Source of the DNA: Rattus norvegicus | Taxonomy: Eukaryota; Chordata; Mammalia; Rodentia; Muridae | Length of the DNA stretch: 64,000 nt | Assembly (NCBI RefSeq): GCF_036323735.1 | Contig: NC_086034.1 | Coordinates: 42,035,439 to 42,099,438 of the forward strand | Direction: 5' to 3' | Shown here: positions 24,408 to 37,725 of the stretch, piece by piece | How positions within the stretch are numbered: position 1 is the stretch's first letter | Layout of the letters: each line of letters opens with the position of its first letter | Translations under genes and position numbers: made by a program | Notes under the pieces: model-generated | Database searches by the model: none | Told to the model about the DNA's origin: nothing | Seen by the model: only the letters and a program-made list of their open reading frames with translations

Positions 24408-24777
24408 TTTCACGAATGGAATCAAAATTTCTAGGCGAATTCAGTGAGTTCCCAAAGGGTCATGCTTGTGTGAGTGTGCTTTTCAATATGTAACAACATT
24501 TTAAGGAACGGACTCTAAGTATCATGGTGAATTCAGTAGGTTCCCAATAGGATTCACATGTAATAAGCTTGTTATTCAAGATAGAGCAACGTTTTAAGGA
24601 ACGGAAACACTGTTTCTCTGTGAATTCAGTTAGTTCCAAGTAGCAGGCTCTTGTAATATGCGTACTTCTAAAGATTTATCAAAATTTGGTGTGCCGAATC
24701 TGAGTAACATTGTGAATTCGGTTAGTTTCCAATAGGCCGCAATAGTAATAAGTGGACTGTTCGGGATATAGAAAATT
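24408..24777. repeat. Chimeric monomer joining block Q to the 11-mer repeat
   Basis: This monomer starts as a GGGTCATG type with GATTCACATG, and ends with TTCCAAGTAG and ACATTGTG, marks that elsewhere belong to a GAATACAG/GTACTT unit. It therefore looks like a recombinant monomer at the left edge of the second copy of the 4,068-bp-spaced segment. Confidence 0.65.
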
Positions 24778-26627
24778 TTTCACGAATGGAATCAAAATTT
24801 CTAGGCGAATTCAGTGAGTTCCCAAAGGGACATGCTTGTGTGAGTGTGCTTTTCAATATGTAACAACATTTTAAGGAACGGACTCAAAGTATCATGGTGA
24901 ATTCAGTAGGTTCCCAATAGGATTCGCATGTAATAAGCTTGTTATTCAAGATAGAGCAACGTTTTAAGGAACGGAAACACTGTTTCTTTGTGAATTCAGT
25001 TGGTTCCCAGGAGCAGGCTCTTGTAATATGCGTACTTCTAAAGATTTATCAAAATTTGGTGTGCCGAATCTGAGTAACATGGTGAATTCGGTTAGTTTCC
25101 AATAGGCCGCAATAGTAATAAGTGGACTGTTCGGGATATAGAAAAATTTTCACGAATGGAATCAAAATTTCTAGGCGAATTCAGTGAGTTCCGAAAGGGT
25201 CATGCTTGTGTGAGTGTGCTTTTCAATATGTAACAACATTTTAAGGAACGGACTCTAAGTATCATGGTGAATTCAGTAGGTTCCCAATAGGATTCGCATG
25301 TAATAAGCTTGTTATTCAAGATAGAGCAACGTTTTAAGGAACGGAAACACTGTTTCTCTGTGAATTCAGTTAGTTCCCAGTAGCAGGCTCTTGTAATATG
25401 CGTACTTCTTAAGATTTATCAAAATTTGGTGTGCCGAATCTGAGTAACATGGTGAATTCGGTTAGTTCCCAATAGGCCGCATTAGTAATAAGTGGACTGT
25501 TCGGGATATAGAAAAATTTTCACGAGTGGAATCAAAATTTCTAGGCGAATTCAGTGAGTTCCCAAAGGGACATGCTTGTGTGAGTGTGCTTTTCAATATG
25601 TAACAACATTTTAAGGAACGGACTCAAAGTATCATGGTGAATTCAGTAGGTTCCCAATAGGATTCGCATGTAATAAGCTTGTTATTCAAGATAGAGCAAC
25701 GTTTTAAGGAACGGAAACACTGTTTCTCTGTGAATTCAGTTAGTTCCCAGTAGCAGGCTCTTGTAATATGCGTACTTCTAAAGATTTATCAAAATTTGGT
25801 GTGCCGAATCTGAGTAACATGGTGAATTCGGTTAGTTCCCAATAGGCCTCAGTAGTAATAAGTGGACTGTTCGGGATATAGAAAAACTTTCACGAATGGA
25901 CTCAAAATTTCTAGGCGAATTCAGTGAGTTCCCAAAGGGACATGCTTGTGTGAGTGTGCTTTTCAATATGTAACAACATTTTAAGGAACGGACTCAAAGT
26001 ATCATGGTGAATTCAGTAGGTTCCCAATAGGATTCGCATGTAATAAGCTTGTTATTCAAGATAGAGCAACGTTTTAAGGAACGGAAACACTGTTTCTCTG
26101 TGAATTCAGTTAGTTCCCAGTAGCAGGCTCTTGTAATATGCGTACTTCTAAAGATTTATCAAAATTTCGTGGGCCGAATCTGAGTAACATGGTGAATTCG
26201 GTTAGTTCCCAATAGGCCTCAGTAGTAATAAGTGGACTGTTCGGGATATAGAAAAACTTTCACGAATGGACTCAAAATTTCTAGGCGAATTCAGTGAGTT
26301 CCCAATGGGACATGCTTGTATGAGTGTGCTTTTCAATATGTAACAATATTTTACGGAACGGACTCTAAATATCATGGTGAATTCAGTAGGTTCCCAATGG
26401 GATTCACATGTAATAAGCTTGTTATTCAAGATAGAGCAACGTTTTAAGGAACGGAAACACTGTTTCTCTGTGAATTCAGTTAGTTCCCAGTAGCAGGCTC
26501 TTGTAATATGCGTACTTCTAAAGATTTATCAAAATTTGGAGTGCCGAATCTGAGTAACATGGTAAATTCGGTTAGTTTCCAATAGGCCGCAGTAGTAATA
26601 AGTGGACTGTTCGGGATATAGAAAAAT
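24639..26627. repeat. 5-monomer segment, copy 2 of the 4,068-bp-spaced duplication
   Basis: Matches 20571-22559 at +4,068 bp with the same chain of rare marks, down to ATGGTAAATTCGG near 26560. Differences seen are TTTGGTGTGCC near 25797, where copy 1 has TTTCGTGGGCC, and CCCAATGGGATTC near 26395. After 26628 the next monomer (GACTC with TTCTCGGCG and GGTTAATTC) differs from copy 1. Confidence 0.85.
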
Positions 26628-27367
26628 TTTCACGAATGGACTCAAAATTTCTCGGCGAATTCAGTGAGTTCCCAAAGGGACATGCTTGTGTGAGTGTGCT
26701 TTTCAATATGTAACAACATTTTAAGGAACGGACTCTAAGTATCATGGTTAATTCAGTAGGTTCCCAATAGGATTCGCATGTAATAAGCTTGTTATTCAAG
26801 ATAGAGCAACGTTTTAAGGAACGGAAACACTGTTTCTCTGTGAATTCAGTTAGTTCCCAGTAGCAGGCTCTTGTAATATGCGTACTTCTAAAGATTTATC
26901 AAAATTTGGTGTGCCGAATCTGAGTAACATGGTGAATTCGGTTAGTTCCCAATAGGCCGCAGTAGTAATAAGTGGACTGTTCGGGATATAGAAAAATTTT
27001 CACGAATGGACTCAAAATTTCTAGGCGAATTCAGTGAGTTCCCAATGGGACATGCTTGTATGAGTGTGCTTTTCAATAAGTAACAATATTTTACGGAACG
27101 GACTCTAAGTATCATGGTGAATTCAGTAGGTTCCCAATAGGATTCACATGTAATAAGCTTGTTATTCAAGATAGAGCAACGTTTTAAGGAACGGAAACAC
27201 TGTTTCTCTGTGAATTCAGTTAGTTCCCAGTAGCAGGCTCTTGTAATATGCGTACTTCTAAAGATTTATCAAAATTTGGAGTGCCGAATCTGAGTAACAT
27301 GGTGAATTCGGTTAGTTTCCAATAGGCCGCAGTAGTAATAAGTGGACTGTTCGGGATATAGAAAAAT
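26628..27367. repeat. Two linking monomers (TTCTCGGCG type and CAATAAGTAAC type)
   Basis: The unit at 26628 has TTCTCGGCG and GGTTAATTC, and the unit at 26998 has TCAATAAGTAACAATATTTT. Both are the monomer types used again in the 11-mer duplication at 33656-41795, so this is an early or related occurrence of those modules. Confidence 0.7.
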
Positions 27368-28477
27368 TTTCACGAATGGACTCAAAATTTCTAGGCGAAT
27401 ACAGTGAGTTCCCAATGGGACATGCTTGTATGAGTGTACTTTTCAATATGTAACAACATTTTACGAAACGGACTCTAAGTATCATGGTGAATTCAGTAGG
27501 TTCCCAATAGGATTCGCATGTAATAAGCTTGTTATTCAAGATAGAGCAACGTTTTAAGGAACGGAAACACTGTTTCTCTGTGAATTCAGTTAGTTCCCAG
27601 TAGCAGGCTCTTGTAATATGCGTACTTCTAAAGATTTATCAAAATTTGGAGTGCCGAATCTGAGTAACATGGTGAATTCGGTTAGTTTCCAATAGGCCGC
27701 AGTAGTAATAAGTGGACTGTTCGGGATATAGAAAAATTTTCACGAATGGACTCAAAATTTCTAGGCGAATACAGTGAGTTCCCAATGGGACATGCTTGTA
27801 TGAGTGTACTTTTCAATATGTAACAACATTTTAAGGAACGGACTCTAAGTATCATGGTGAATTCAGTAGGTTCCCAATAGGATTCGCATGTAATAAGCTT
27901 GTTATTCAAGATAGAGCAACGTTTTAAGGAACGGAAACACTGATTCTCTGTGAATTCAGTTAGTTCCCAGTAGCAGGCTCTTGTAATATGCGTACTTCTA
28001 AAGATTTATCAAAATTTGGTGTGCCGAATCTGAGTAACATGGTGAATTCGGTTAGATTCCAATAGGCCGCAATAGTAATAAGTGGACTGTTCGGGATATA
28101 GAAAAATTTTCATGAATAGAATCAAAATTTCTAGGCGACTTCAGTGAGTTCCCAAAGGGACATGCTTGTGTGAGTGTGCTTTTCAATATGTAACAACATT
28201 TTAAGGAACGGACTCTAAGTATCATGGTGAATTCAGTAGGTTCCCAATAGGATTCGCATGTAATAAGCTTGTTATTCAAGATAGAGCATCGTTTTAAGGA
28301 ACGGAAACACTGTTTCTCTGTGAATTCAGTTAGTTCCCAGTAGCAGGCTCTTGTAATATGCGTACTTCTAAAGATTTATCAAAATTTGGTGTGCCGAATC
28401 TGAGTAACATGGTGAATTCGGTTAGTTCCCAATAGGCCGCAGTAGTAATAAGTGGACATTTCGGGATATAGAAAAAT
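27368..28477. repeat. Block R copy 1 (3 monomers)
   Basis: Three monomers: TTTTACGAAACGG with GAATACAG; GAATACAG with ACTGATTCTC; and a unit beginning TTTCATGAATAG, preceded by GGTTAGATTCC. The same trio with the same rare changes recurs at 41796-42905. Confidence 0.83.
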
Positions 28478-30696
28478 TTTCACGAATGGAATCAAAATTT
28501 CTAGGCGATTTCAGTGAGTTCCCAATGGGACATGCTTGTATGAGTGTGCTTTTCAATATGTAACAACATTTTACGGAACGGACTCTAAGTATCATGGTGA
28601 ATTCAGTAGGTTCCCAATAGGATTCGCATGTAATAAGCTTGTTATTCAAGATAGAGCAACGTTTTAAGGAATGGAAACACTGTTTCTCTGTGAATTCAGT
28701 TAGTTCCCAGTAGCAGGCTCTTGTAATATGCGTACTTCTAAAGATTTATCAAAATTTGGTGTGCCGAATCTGAGTAACATGGTGAATTCGGTTAGTTCCC
28801 AATAGGCCGTAGTAGTAATAAGTGGACTGTTCGGGATATAGAAAAATTTTCACGAATGGAATCAAAATTTCTAGGCGAATTCAGTGAGTTCCCATAGGGA
28901 CATGCTTGTGTGAGTGTGCTTTTCAATATGTAACAACATTTTAAGGAACGGACTCTAAGTATCATGGTGAATTCAGTAGGTTCCCAATAGGATTCGCATG
29001 TAATAAGCTTGTTATTCAAGATAGAGCAACGTTTTAAGGAACGGAAACACTGTTTCTCTGTGAATTCAGTTAGTTCCCAGTAGCAGGCTATGTAATATGC
29101 GTACTTCTAAAGATTTATCAAAATTTGGTGTGCCGAATCTGAGTAACATGGTGAATTCGGTTAGTTCCCAATAGGCCGCAGTAGTAATAAGTGGACTGTT
29201 CGGGATATAGAAAAATTTTCACGAATGGACTCAAAATTTCTAGGCGAATTCAGTGAGTTCCCAATGGGACATGCTTGTATGAGTGTGCTTTTCAATATGT
29301 AACAACATTTTACGGAACGGACTCTAAGTATCATGGTGAATTCAGTAGGTTCCCAATAGGATTCGCATGTAATAAGCTTGTTATTCAAGATAGAGCAACG
29401 TTTTAAGGAACGGAAACACTGTTTCTCTGTGAATTCAGTTAGTTCCCAGTAGCAGGCTCTTGTAATATGCGTACTTCTAAAGATTTATCAAAATTTGGAG
29501 TGCCGAATCTGAGTAACATGGTGAATTCGGTTAGTTTCCAATAGGCCGCAGTAGTAATAAGTGGACTGTTCGGGATATAGAAAAATTTTCACGAATGGAC
29601 TCAAAATTTCTAGGCGAATACAGTGAGTTCCCAATGGGACATGCTTGTATGAGTGTACTTTTCAATATGTAACAACATTTTAAGGAACGGACTCTAAGTA
29701 TCATGGTGAATTCAGTAGGTTCCCAATAGGATTCGCATGTAATAAGCTTGTTATTCAAGATAGAGCAACGTTTTAAGGAACGGAAACACTGTTTCTCTGT
29801 GAATTCAGTTAGTTCCAAGTAGCAGGCTCTTGTAATATGCGTACTTCTAAAGATTTATCAAAATTTGGTGTGCCGAATCTGAGTAACATTGTGAATTCGG
29901 TTAGTTTCCAATAGGCCGCAATAGTAATAAGTGGACTGTTCGGGATATAGAAAAATTTTCACGAATGGAATCAAAATTTCTAGGCGAATTCAGTGAGTTC
30001 CCAAAGGGACATGCTTGTGTGAGTGTGCTTTTCAATATGTAACAACATTTTAAGGAACGGACTCAAAGTATCATGGTGAATTCAGTAGGTTCCCAATAGG
30101 ATTCGCATGTAATAAGCTTGTTATTCAAGATAGAGCAACGTTTTAAGGAACGGAAACACTGTTTCTTTGTGAATTCAGTTGGTTCCCAGGAGCAGGCTCT
30201 TTTAATATGCGTACTTCTAAAGATTTATCAAAATTTGGTGTGCCGAATCTGAGTAACATGGTGAATTCGGTTAGTTTCCAATAGGCCGCAATAGTAATAA
30301 GTGGACTGTTCGGGATATAGAAAAATTTTCACGAATGGAATCAAAATTTCTAGGCGAATTCAGTGAGTTCCGAAAGGGTCATGCTTGTGTGAGTGTGCTT
30401 TTCAATATGTAACAACATTTTAAGGAACGGACTCTAAGTATCATGGTGAATTCAGTAGGTTCCCAATAGGATTCGCATGTAATAAGCTTGTTATTCAAGA
30501 TAGAGCAACGTTTTAAGGAACGGAAACACTGTTTCTCTGTGAATTCAGTTAGTTCCCAGTAGCAGGCTCTTGTAATATGCGTACTTCTTAAGATTTATCA
30601 AAATTTGGTGTGCCGAATCTGAGTAACATGGTGAATTCGGTTAGTTCCCAATAGGCCGCATTAGTAATAAGTGCACTGTTCGGGATATAGAAAAAT
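28478..30696. repeat. HOR-gamma core, partial copy (monomers 3 to 8)
   Basis: Collinear with 19230-21449 at an offset of 9,248 bp (25 monomers minus 2 bp). Marks are GGACATTTCGG at 28455, CCCATAGGG near 28892, TTCCAAGTAG near 29814, GTTGGTTCCCAGGAGC near 30178 and GTTCCGAAAGGG near 30367. The two head monomers, including the 2-bp-deleted one, are absent. A private 1-bp deletion (CAGGCTATGTAAT) lies near 29088. Confidence 0.86.
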
Positions 30697-31806
30697 TTTC
30701 ACGAGTGGAATCAAAATTTCTAGGCGAATTCAGTGAGTTCCCAAAGGGACATGCTTGTGTGAGTGTGCTTTTCAATATGTAACAACATTTTAAGGAACGG
30801 ACTCAAAGTATCATGGTGAATTCAGTAGGTTCCCAATAGGATTCGCATGTAATAAGCTTGTTATTCAAGATAGAGCAACGTTTTAAGGAACGGAAACACT
30901 GTTTCTCTGTGAATTCAGTTAGTTCCCAGTAGCAGGCTCTTGTAATATGCGTACTTCTAAAGATTTATCAAAATTTCGTGGGCCGAATCTGAGTAACATG
31001 GTGAATTCGGTTAGTTTCCAATAGGCCGCAATAGTAATAAGTGGACTGTTCGGGATATAGAAAAATTTTCACGAATGGAATCAAAATTTCTAGGCGAATT
31101 CAGTGAGTTCCCAAAGGGTCATGCTTGTGTGAGTGTGCTTTTCAATATGTAACAACATTTTAAGGAACGGACTCTAAGTATCATGGTGAATTCAGTAGGT
31201 TCCCAATAGGATTCGCATGTAATAAGCTTGTTATTCAAGATAGAGCAACGTTTTAAGGAACGGAAACACTGTTTCTCTGTGAATTCAGTTAGTTCCCAGT
31301 AGCAGGCTCTTGTAATATGCGTACTTCTTAAGATTTATCAAAATTTGGTGTGCCGAATCTGAGTAACATGGTGAATTCGGTTAGTTCCCAATAGGCCGCA
31401 GTAGTAATAAGTGGACTGTTCGGGATATAGAAAAATTTTCACGAATGGAATCAAAATTTCTAGGCGAATTCAGTGAGTTCCCAAAGGGACATGCTTGTGT
31501 GAGTGTGCTTTTCAATATGTAACAACATTTTAAGGAACGGACTCTAAGTATCATGGTTAATTCAGTAGGTTCCCAATAGGATTCGCATGTAATAAGCTTG
31601 TTATTCAAGATAGAGCAACGTTTTAAGGAACGGAAACACTGTTTCTCTGTGAATTCAGTTAGTTCCCAGTAGCAGGCTTTTGTAATATGCGTACTTCTAA
31701 AGATTTATCAAAATTTGGTGTGCCGAATCTGAGTAACATGGTGAATTCGGTTAGTTCCCAATAGGCCTCAGTAGTAATAAGTGGACTGTTCGGGATATAG
31801 AAAAAC
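30697..31806. repeat. Three monomers between core and block Q
   Basis: Order: an AGTGGAATC/GGACTCAAAG unit ending in TTTCGTGGGCC (30977); a GGGTCATG unit with CTTCTTAAG; and a GGTTAATTC unit with GCTTTTG. The first two recur at 51042-51781, there with GTGGGCAG in place of GTGGGCCG. Confidence 0.75.
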
Positions 31807-34025
31807 TTTCACGAATGGACTCAAAATTTCTAGGCGAATTCAGTGAGTTCCCAATGGGACATGCTTGTATGAGTGTGCTTTTCAATATGTAACAATATTT
31901 TACGGAACGGACTCTAAATATCATGGTGAATTCAGTAGGTTCCCAATAGGATTCACATGTAATAAGCTTGTTATTCAAGATAGAGCAACGTTTTAAGGAA
32001 CGGAAACACTGTTTCTCTGTGAATTCAGTTAGTTCCCAGTAGCAGGCTCTTGTAATATGCGTACTTCTAAAGATTTATCAAAATTTGGAGTGCCGAATCT
32101 GAGTAACATGGTGAATTCGGTTAGTTTCCAATAGGCCGCAGTAGTAATAAGTGGACTGTTCGGGATATAGAAAAATTTTCACGAATGGACTCAAAATTTC
32201 TAGGCGAATACAGTGAGTTCCCAATGGGACATGCTTGTATGAGTGTACTTTTCAATATGTAACAACATTTTACGGAACGGACTCTAAGTATCATGGTGAA
32301 TTCAGTAGGTTCCCAATAGGATTCGCATGTAATAAGCTTGTTATTCAAGATAGAGCAACGTTTTAAGGAACGGAAACACTGTTTCTCTGTGAATTCAGTT
32401 AGTTCCCAGTAGCAGGCTCTTGTAATATGCGTACTTCTAAAGATTTATCAAAATTTGATGTGCCGAATCTGAGTAACATGGTGAATTCGGTTAGTTTCCA
32501 ATAGGCCGCAGTAGTAATAAGTGGACTGTTCGGGATATAGAAAAATTTTCACGAATGGACTCAAAATTTCTAGGCGAATACAGTGAGTTCCCAATGGGAC
32601 ATGCTTGTATGAGTGTACTTTTCAATATGTAACAACATTTTAAGGAACGGACTCTAAGTATCATGGTGAATTCAGTAGGTTCCCAATAGGATTCGCATGT
32701 AATAAGCTTGTTATTCAAGATAGAGCAACGTTTTAAGGAACGGAAACACTGATTCTCTGTGAATTCAGTTAGTTCCCAGTAGCAGGCTCTTGTAATATGC
32801 GTACTTCTAAAGATTAATCAAAATTTGGTGTGCCGAATCTGAGTAACATTGTGAATTCGGTTAGTTTCCAATAGGCCGCAATAGTAATAAGTGGACTGTT
32901 CGGGATATAGAAAAATTTTCACGAATAGAATCAAAATTTCTAGGCGAATTCAGTGAGTTCCCAAAGGGACATGCTTGTGTGAGTGTGCTTTTCAATATGT
33001 AACAACATTTTAAGGAACGGACTCTAAGTATCATGGTGAATTCAGTAGGTTCCCAATAGGATTCGCATGTAATAAGCTTGTTATTCAAGATAGAGCAACG
33101 TTTTAAGGAAGGGAAACACTGTTTCTCTGTGAATTCAGTTAGTTCCCAGTAGCAGGCTCTTGTAATATGCGTACTTCTAAAGATTTATCAAATATGGTGT
33201 GCCGAATCTGAGTAACATGGTGAATTCGGTTAGTTCCCAATAGGCCGCAGTAGTAATAAGTGGACAATTCGGGATATAGAAAAATTTTCACGAATGGAAT
33301 CAAAATTTCTAGGCGAATTCAGTGAGTTCCCAAAGGGTCATGCTTGTGTGAGTGTGCTTTTCAATATGTAACAACATTTTAAGGAACGGACTCTAAGTAT
33401 CATGGTGAATTCAGTAGGTTCCCAATAGGATTCGCATGTAATAAGCTTGTTATTCAAGATAGAGCAACGTTTTAAGGAACGGAAACACTGTTTCTCTGTG
33501 AATTCAGTTAGTTCCCAGTAGCAGGCTCTTGTAATATGCGTACTTCTTAAGATTTATCAAAATTTGGTGTGACGAATCTGAGTAACATGGTGAATTCGGT
33601 TAGTTTCCAATAGACCGCAATAGTAATAAGTGGACTGTTCGGGATATAGAAAAATTTTCACGAATGGAATCAAAATTTCTAGGCGAATTCAGTGAGTTCC
33701 CAAAGGGACATGCTTGTGTGAGTGTGCTTTTCAATATGTAACAACATTTTAAGGAACGGACTCTAAGTATCATGGTTAATTCAGTAGGTTCCCAATAGGA
33801 TTCGCAGGTAATAAGCTTGTTATTCAAGATAGAGCAACGTTTTAAGGAACGGAAACACTGTTTCTCTGTGAATTCAGTTAGTTCCCAGTAGCAGGCTTTT
33901 GTAATATGCGTACTTCTAAAGATTTATCAAAATTTGGTGTGCCGAATCTGAGTAACATTGTGAATTCGGTTAGTTCCCAATAGGCCGCAGTAGTAATAAG
34001 TGGACTGTTCGGGATATAGAAAAAT
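31807..34025. repeat. Block Q copy 2 (6 monomers)
   Basis: Same monomer order as 22190-24407, with GAAAAACTTTCACG at its left join, AAATATCATG, GATTCACATG, ACTGATTCTC (32752), AATAGAATC with GAAGGGAAAC, TAGACCGC near 33612 and TTCGCAGGTAAT near 33803. Private marks are a 1-bp loss in ATCAAATATGGTG near 33190 and GGACAATTCGG near 33263. The last monomer overlaps the start of the 11-mer duplication. Confidence 0.83.
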
Positions 34026-37000
34026 TTTCACGAATGGAATCAAAATTTCTAGGCGAATTCAGTGAGTTCCCAATGGGACATGCTTGTATGAGTGTGATTT
34101 TCAATATGTAACAATATTTTACGGAACGGACTCTAAGTATCATGGTGAATTCAGTAGGTTCCCAATAGGATTCACATGTAATAAGCTTGTTATTCAAGAT
34201 AGAGCAACGTTTTAAGGAACTGAAACACTGTTTCTCTGTGAATTCAGTTAGTTCCCAGTAGCAGGCTCTTGTAATATGCGTACTTCTAAAGATTTATCAA
34301 AATTTGGTGTGCTGAATCTGAGTAACATGGTGAATTCGGTTAGTTTCCAATAGGCCGCAATAGTAATAAGTGGACTGTTCGGGATATAGAAAAATTTTCA
34401 CGAATGGACTCAAAATTTCTCGGCGAATTCAGTGAGTTCCCAAAGGGACATGCTTGTGTGAGTGTGCTTTTCAATATGTAACAACATTTTAAGGAACGGA
34501 CTCTAAGTATCATGGTTAATTCAGTAGGTTCCCAATAGGATTCGCATGTAATAAGCTTGTTATTCAAGATAGAGCAACGTTTTAAGGAAAGGAAACACTG
34601 TTTCTCTGTGAATTCAGTTAGTTCCCAGTAGCAGGCTCTTGTAATATGCGTACTTCTAAAGATTTATCAAAATTTGGTGTGCCGAATCTGAGTAACATGG
34701 TGAATTCGGTTAGTTTCCAATAGGCCGCAATAGTAATAAGTGGACTGTTCGGGATATAGAAAAATTTTCACGAATGGACTCAAAATTTCTAGGCGAATTC
34801 AGTGAGTTCCCAAAGGGATATGCTTGTATGAGTGTGCTTTTCAATATGTAACAACATTTTACGGAACGGACTCTAAGTATCATGGTTAATTCAGTAGGTT
34901 CCCAATAGGATTCGCATGTAATAAGCTTGTTATTCAAGATAGAGCAACGTTTTAAGGAACGGAAACACTGTTTCTCTGTGAATTCAGTTAGTTCCCAGTA
35001 GCAGGCTCTTGTAATATGCGTACTTCTTAAGATTTATCAAAATTTGGAGTGCCGAATCTGAGTAACATGGTGAATTCGGTTAGTTTCCAAACGGCCGCAG
35101 TAGTAATAAGTGGACTGTTCGGGATATAGAAAAATTTTCACGAATGGACTCAAAATTTCTAGGCGAATACAGTGAGTTCCCAATGGGACATGCTTGTATG
35201 AGTGTACTTTTCAATATGTAACAACATTTTAAGGAACGGACTCTAAGTATCATGGTGAATTCAGTAGGTTCCCAATAGGATTCGCATGTAATAAGCTTGT
35301 TATTCAAGATAGAGCAACGTTTTAAGGAACGGAAACACTGTTTCTCTGTGAATTCAGTTAGTTCCCAGTAGCAGGCTCTTGTAATATGCGTACTTCTAAA
35401 GATTTATCAAAATTTGGTGTGCCGAATCTGAGTAACATGGTGAATTCGGTTAGTTCCCAATAGGCCGCAGTAGTAATAAGTGGACTGTTCGGGATATAGA
35501 AAAATTTTCACGAATGGACTCAAAATTTCTAGGCGAATTCAGTGAGTTCCCAATGGGACATGCTTGTATGAGTGTGCTTTTCAATAAGTAACAATATTAT
35601 ACGGAACGGACTCTAAGTATCATGGTGAATTCAGTAGGTTCCCAATAGGATTCACATGTAATAAGCTTGTTATTCAAGATAGAGCAACGTTTTAAGGAAC
35701 GGAAACACTGTTTCTCTGTGAATTCAGTTAGTTCCCAGTAGCAGGCTCTTGTAATATGCGTACTTCTAAAGATTTATCAAAATTTGGAGTGCCGAATCTG
35801 AGTAACATGGTGAATTCGGTTAGTTTCCAATAGGCCGCAGTAGTAATAAGTGGACTGTTCGGGATATAGAAAAATTTTCACGAATGGACTCAAAATTTCT
35901 AGGCGAATACAGTGAGTTCCCAATGGGACATGCTTGTATGAGTGTACTTTTCAATATGTAACAACATTTTACGAAACGGACTCTAAGTATCATGGTGAAT
36001 TCAGTAGGTTCCCAATAGGATTCGCATGTAATAAGCTTGTTATTCAAGATAGAGCAACGTTTTAAGGAACGGAAACACTGTTTCTCTGTGAATTCAGTTA
36101 GTTCCCAGTAGCAGGCTCTTGTAATATGCGTACTTCTAAAGATTTATCAAAATTTGGTGTGCTGAATCTGAGTAACATGGTGAATTCGGTTAGTTTCCAA
36201 TAGGCCGCAATAGTAATAAGTGGACTGTTCGGGATATAGAAAAATTTTCACGAATGGACTCAAAATTTCTCGGCGAATTCAGTGAGTTCCCAAAGGGACA
36301 TGCTTGTGTGAGTGTGCTTTTCAATATGTAACAACATTTTAAGGAACGGACTCTAAGTATCATGGTTAATTCAGTAGGTTCCCAATAGGATTCGCATGTA
36401 ATAAGCTTGTTATTCAAGATAGAGCAACGTTTTAAGGAAAGGAAACACTGTTTCTCTGTGAATTCAGTTAGTTCCCAGTAGCAGGCTCTTGTAATATGCG
36501 TACTTCTAAAGATTTATCAAAATTTGGTGTGCCGAATCTGAGTAACATGGTGAATTCGGTTAGTTTCCAATAGGCCGCAATAGTAATAAGTGGACTGTTC
36601 GGGATATAGAAAAATTTTCACGAATGGACTCAAAATTTCTAGGCGAATTCAGTGAGTTCCCAAAGGGATATGCTTGTATGAGTGTGCTTTTCAATATGTA
36701 ACAACATTTTACGGAACGGACTCTAAGTATCATGGTTAATTCAGTAGGTTCCCAATAGGATTCGCATGTAATAAGCTTGTTATTCAAGATAGAGCAACGT
36801 TTTAAGGAACGGAAACACTGTTTCTCTGTGAATTCAGTTAGTTCCCAGTAGCAGGCTCTTGTAATATGCGTACTTCTTAAGATTTATCAAAATTTGGAGT
36901 GCCGAATCTGAGTAACATGGTGAATTCGGTTAGTTTCCAAACGGCCGCAGTAGTAATAAGTGGACTGTTCGGGATATAGAAAAATTTTCACGAATGGACT

Positions 37001-37725
37001 CAAAATTTCTAGGCGAATACAGTGAGTTCCCAATGGGACATGCTTGTATGAGTGTACTTTTCAATATGTAACAACATTTTAAGGAACGGACTCTAAGTAT
37101 CATGGTGAATTCAGTAGGTTCCCAATAGGATTCGCATGTAATAAGCTTGTTATTCAAGATAGAGCAACGTTTTAAGGAACGGAAACACTGTTTCTCTGTG
37201 AATTCAGTTAGTTCCCAGTAGCAGGCTCTTGTAATATGCGTACTTCTAAAGATTTATCAAAATTTGGTGTGCCGAATCTGAGTAACATGGTGAATTCGGT
37301 TAGTTCCCAATAGGCCGCAGTAGTAATAAGTGGACTGTTCGGGATATAGAAAAATTTTCACGAATGGACTCAAAATTTCTAGGCGAATTCAGTGAGTTCC
37401 CAATGGGACATGCTTGTATGAGTGTGCTTTTCAATAAGTAACAATATTTTACGGAACGGACTCTAAGTATCATGGTGAATTCAGTAGGTTCCCAATAGGA
37501 TTCACATGTAATAAGCTTGTTATTCAAGATAGAGCAACGTTTTAAGGAACGGAAACACTGTTTCTCTGTGAATTCAGTTAGTTCCCAGTAGCAGGCTCTT
37601 GTAATATGCGTACTTCTAAAGATTTATCAAAATTTGGAGTGCCGAATCTGAGTAACATGGTGAATTCGGTTAGTTTCCAATAGGCCGCAGTAGTAATAAG
37701 TGGACTGTTCGGGATATAGAAAAAT
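33656..37725. repeat. 11-mer duplication, copy 1 (4070 bp)
   Basis: Eleven monomers repeated directly at +4,070 bp. The copy is built from a 5-mer and a 6-mer that share a run of units: TTCTCGGCG/GGTTAATTC, GGGATATGC (at 34811 and 36661), CAAACGGCCGC (near 35088 and 36938) and CAATAAGTAACAATATT. Other marks repeated in copy 2 are TTCGCAGGTAAT, GTGTGATTTTC (34095), GGAACTGAAAC (34217), GTGCTGAATC and CAATATTATACGG (35592). Only one difference was noticed: AATAGGATT here against AATAAGATT near 37865. Confidence 0.92.
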
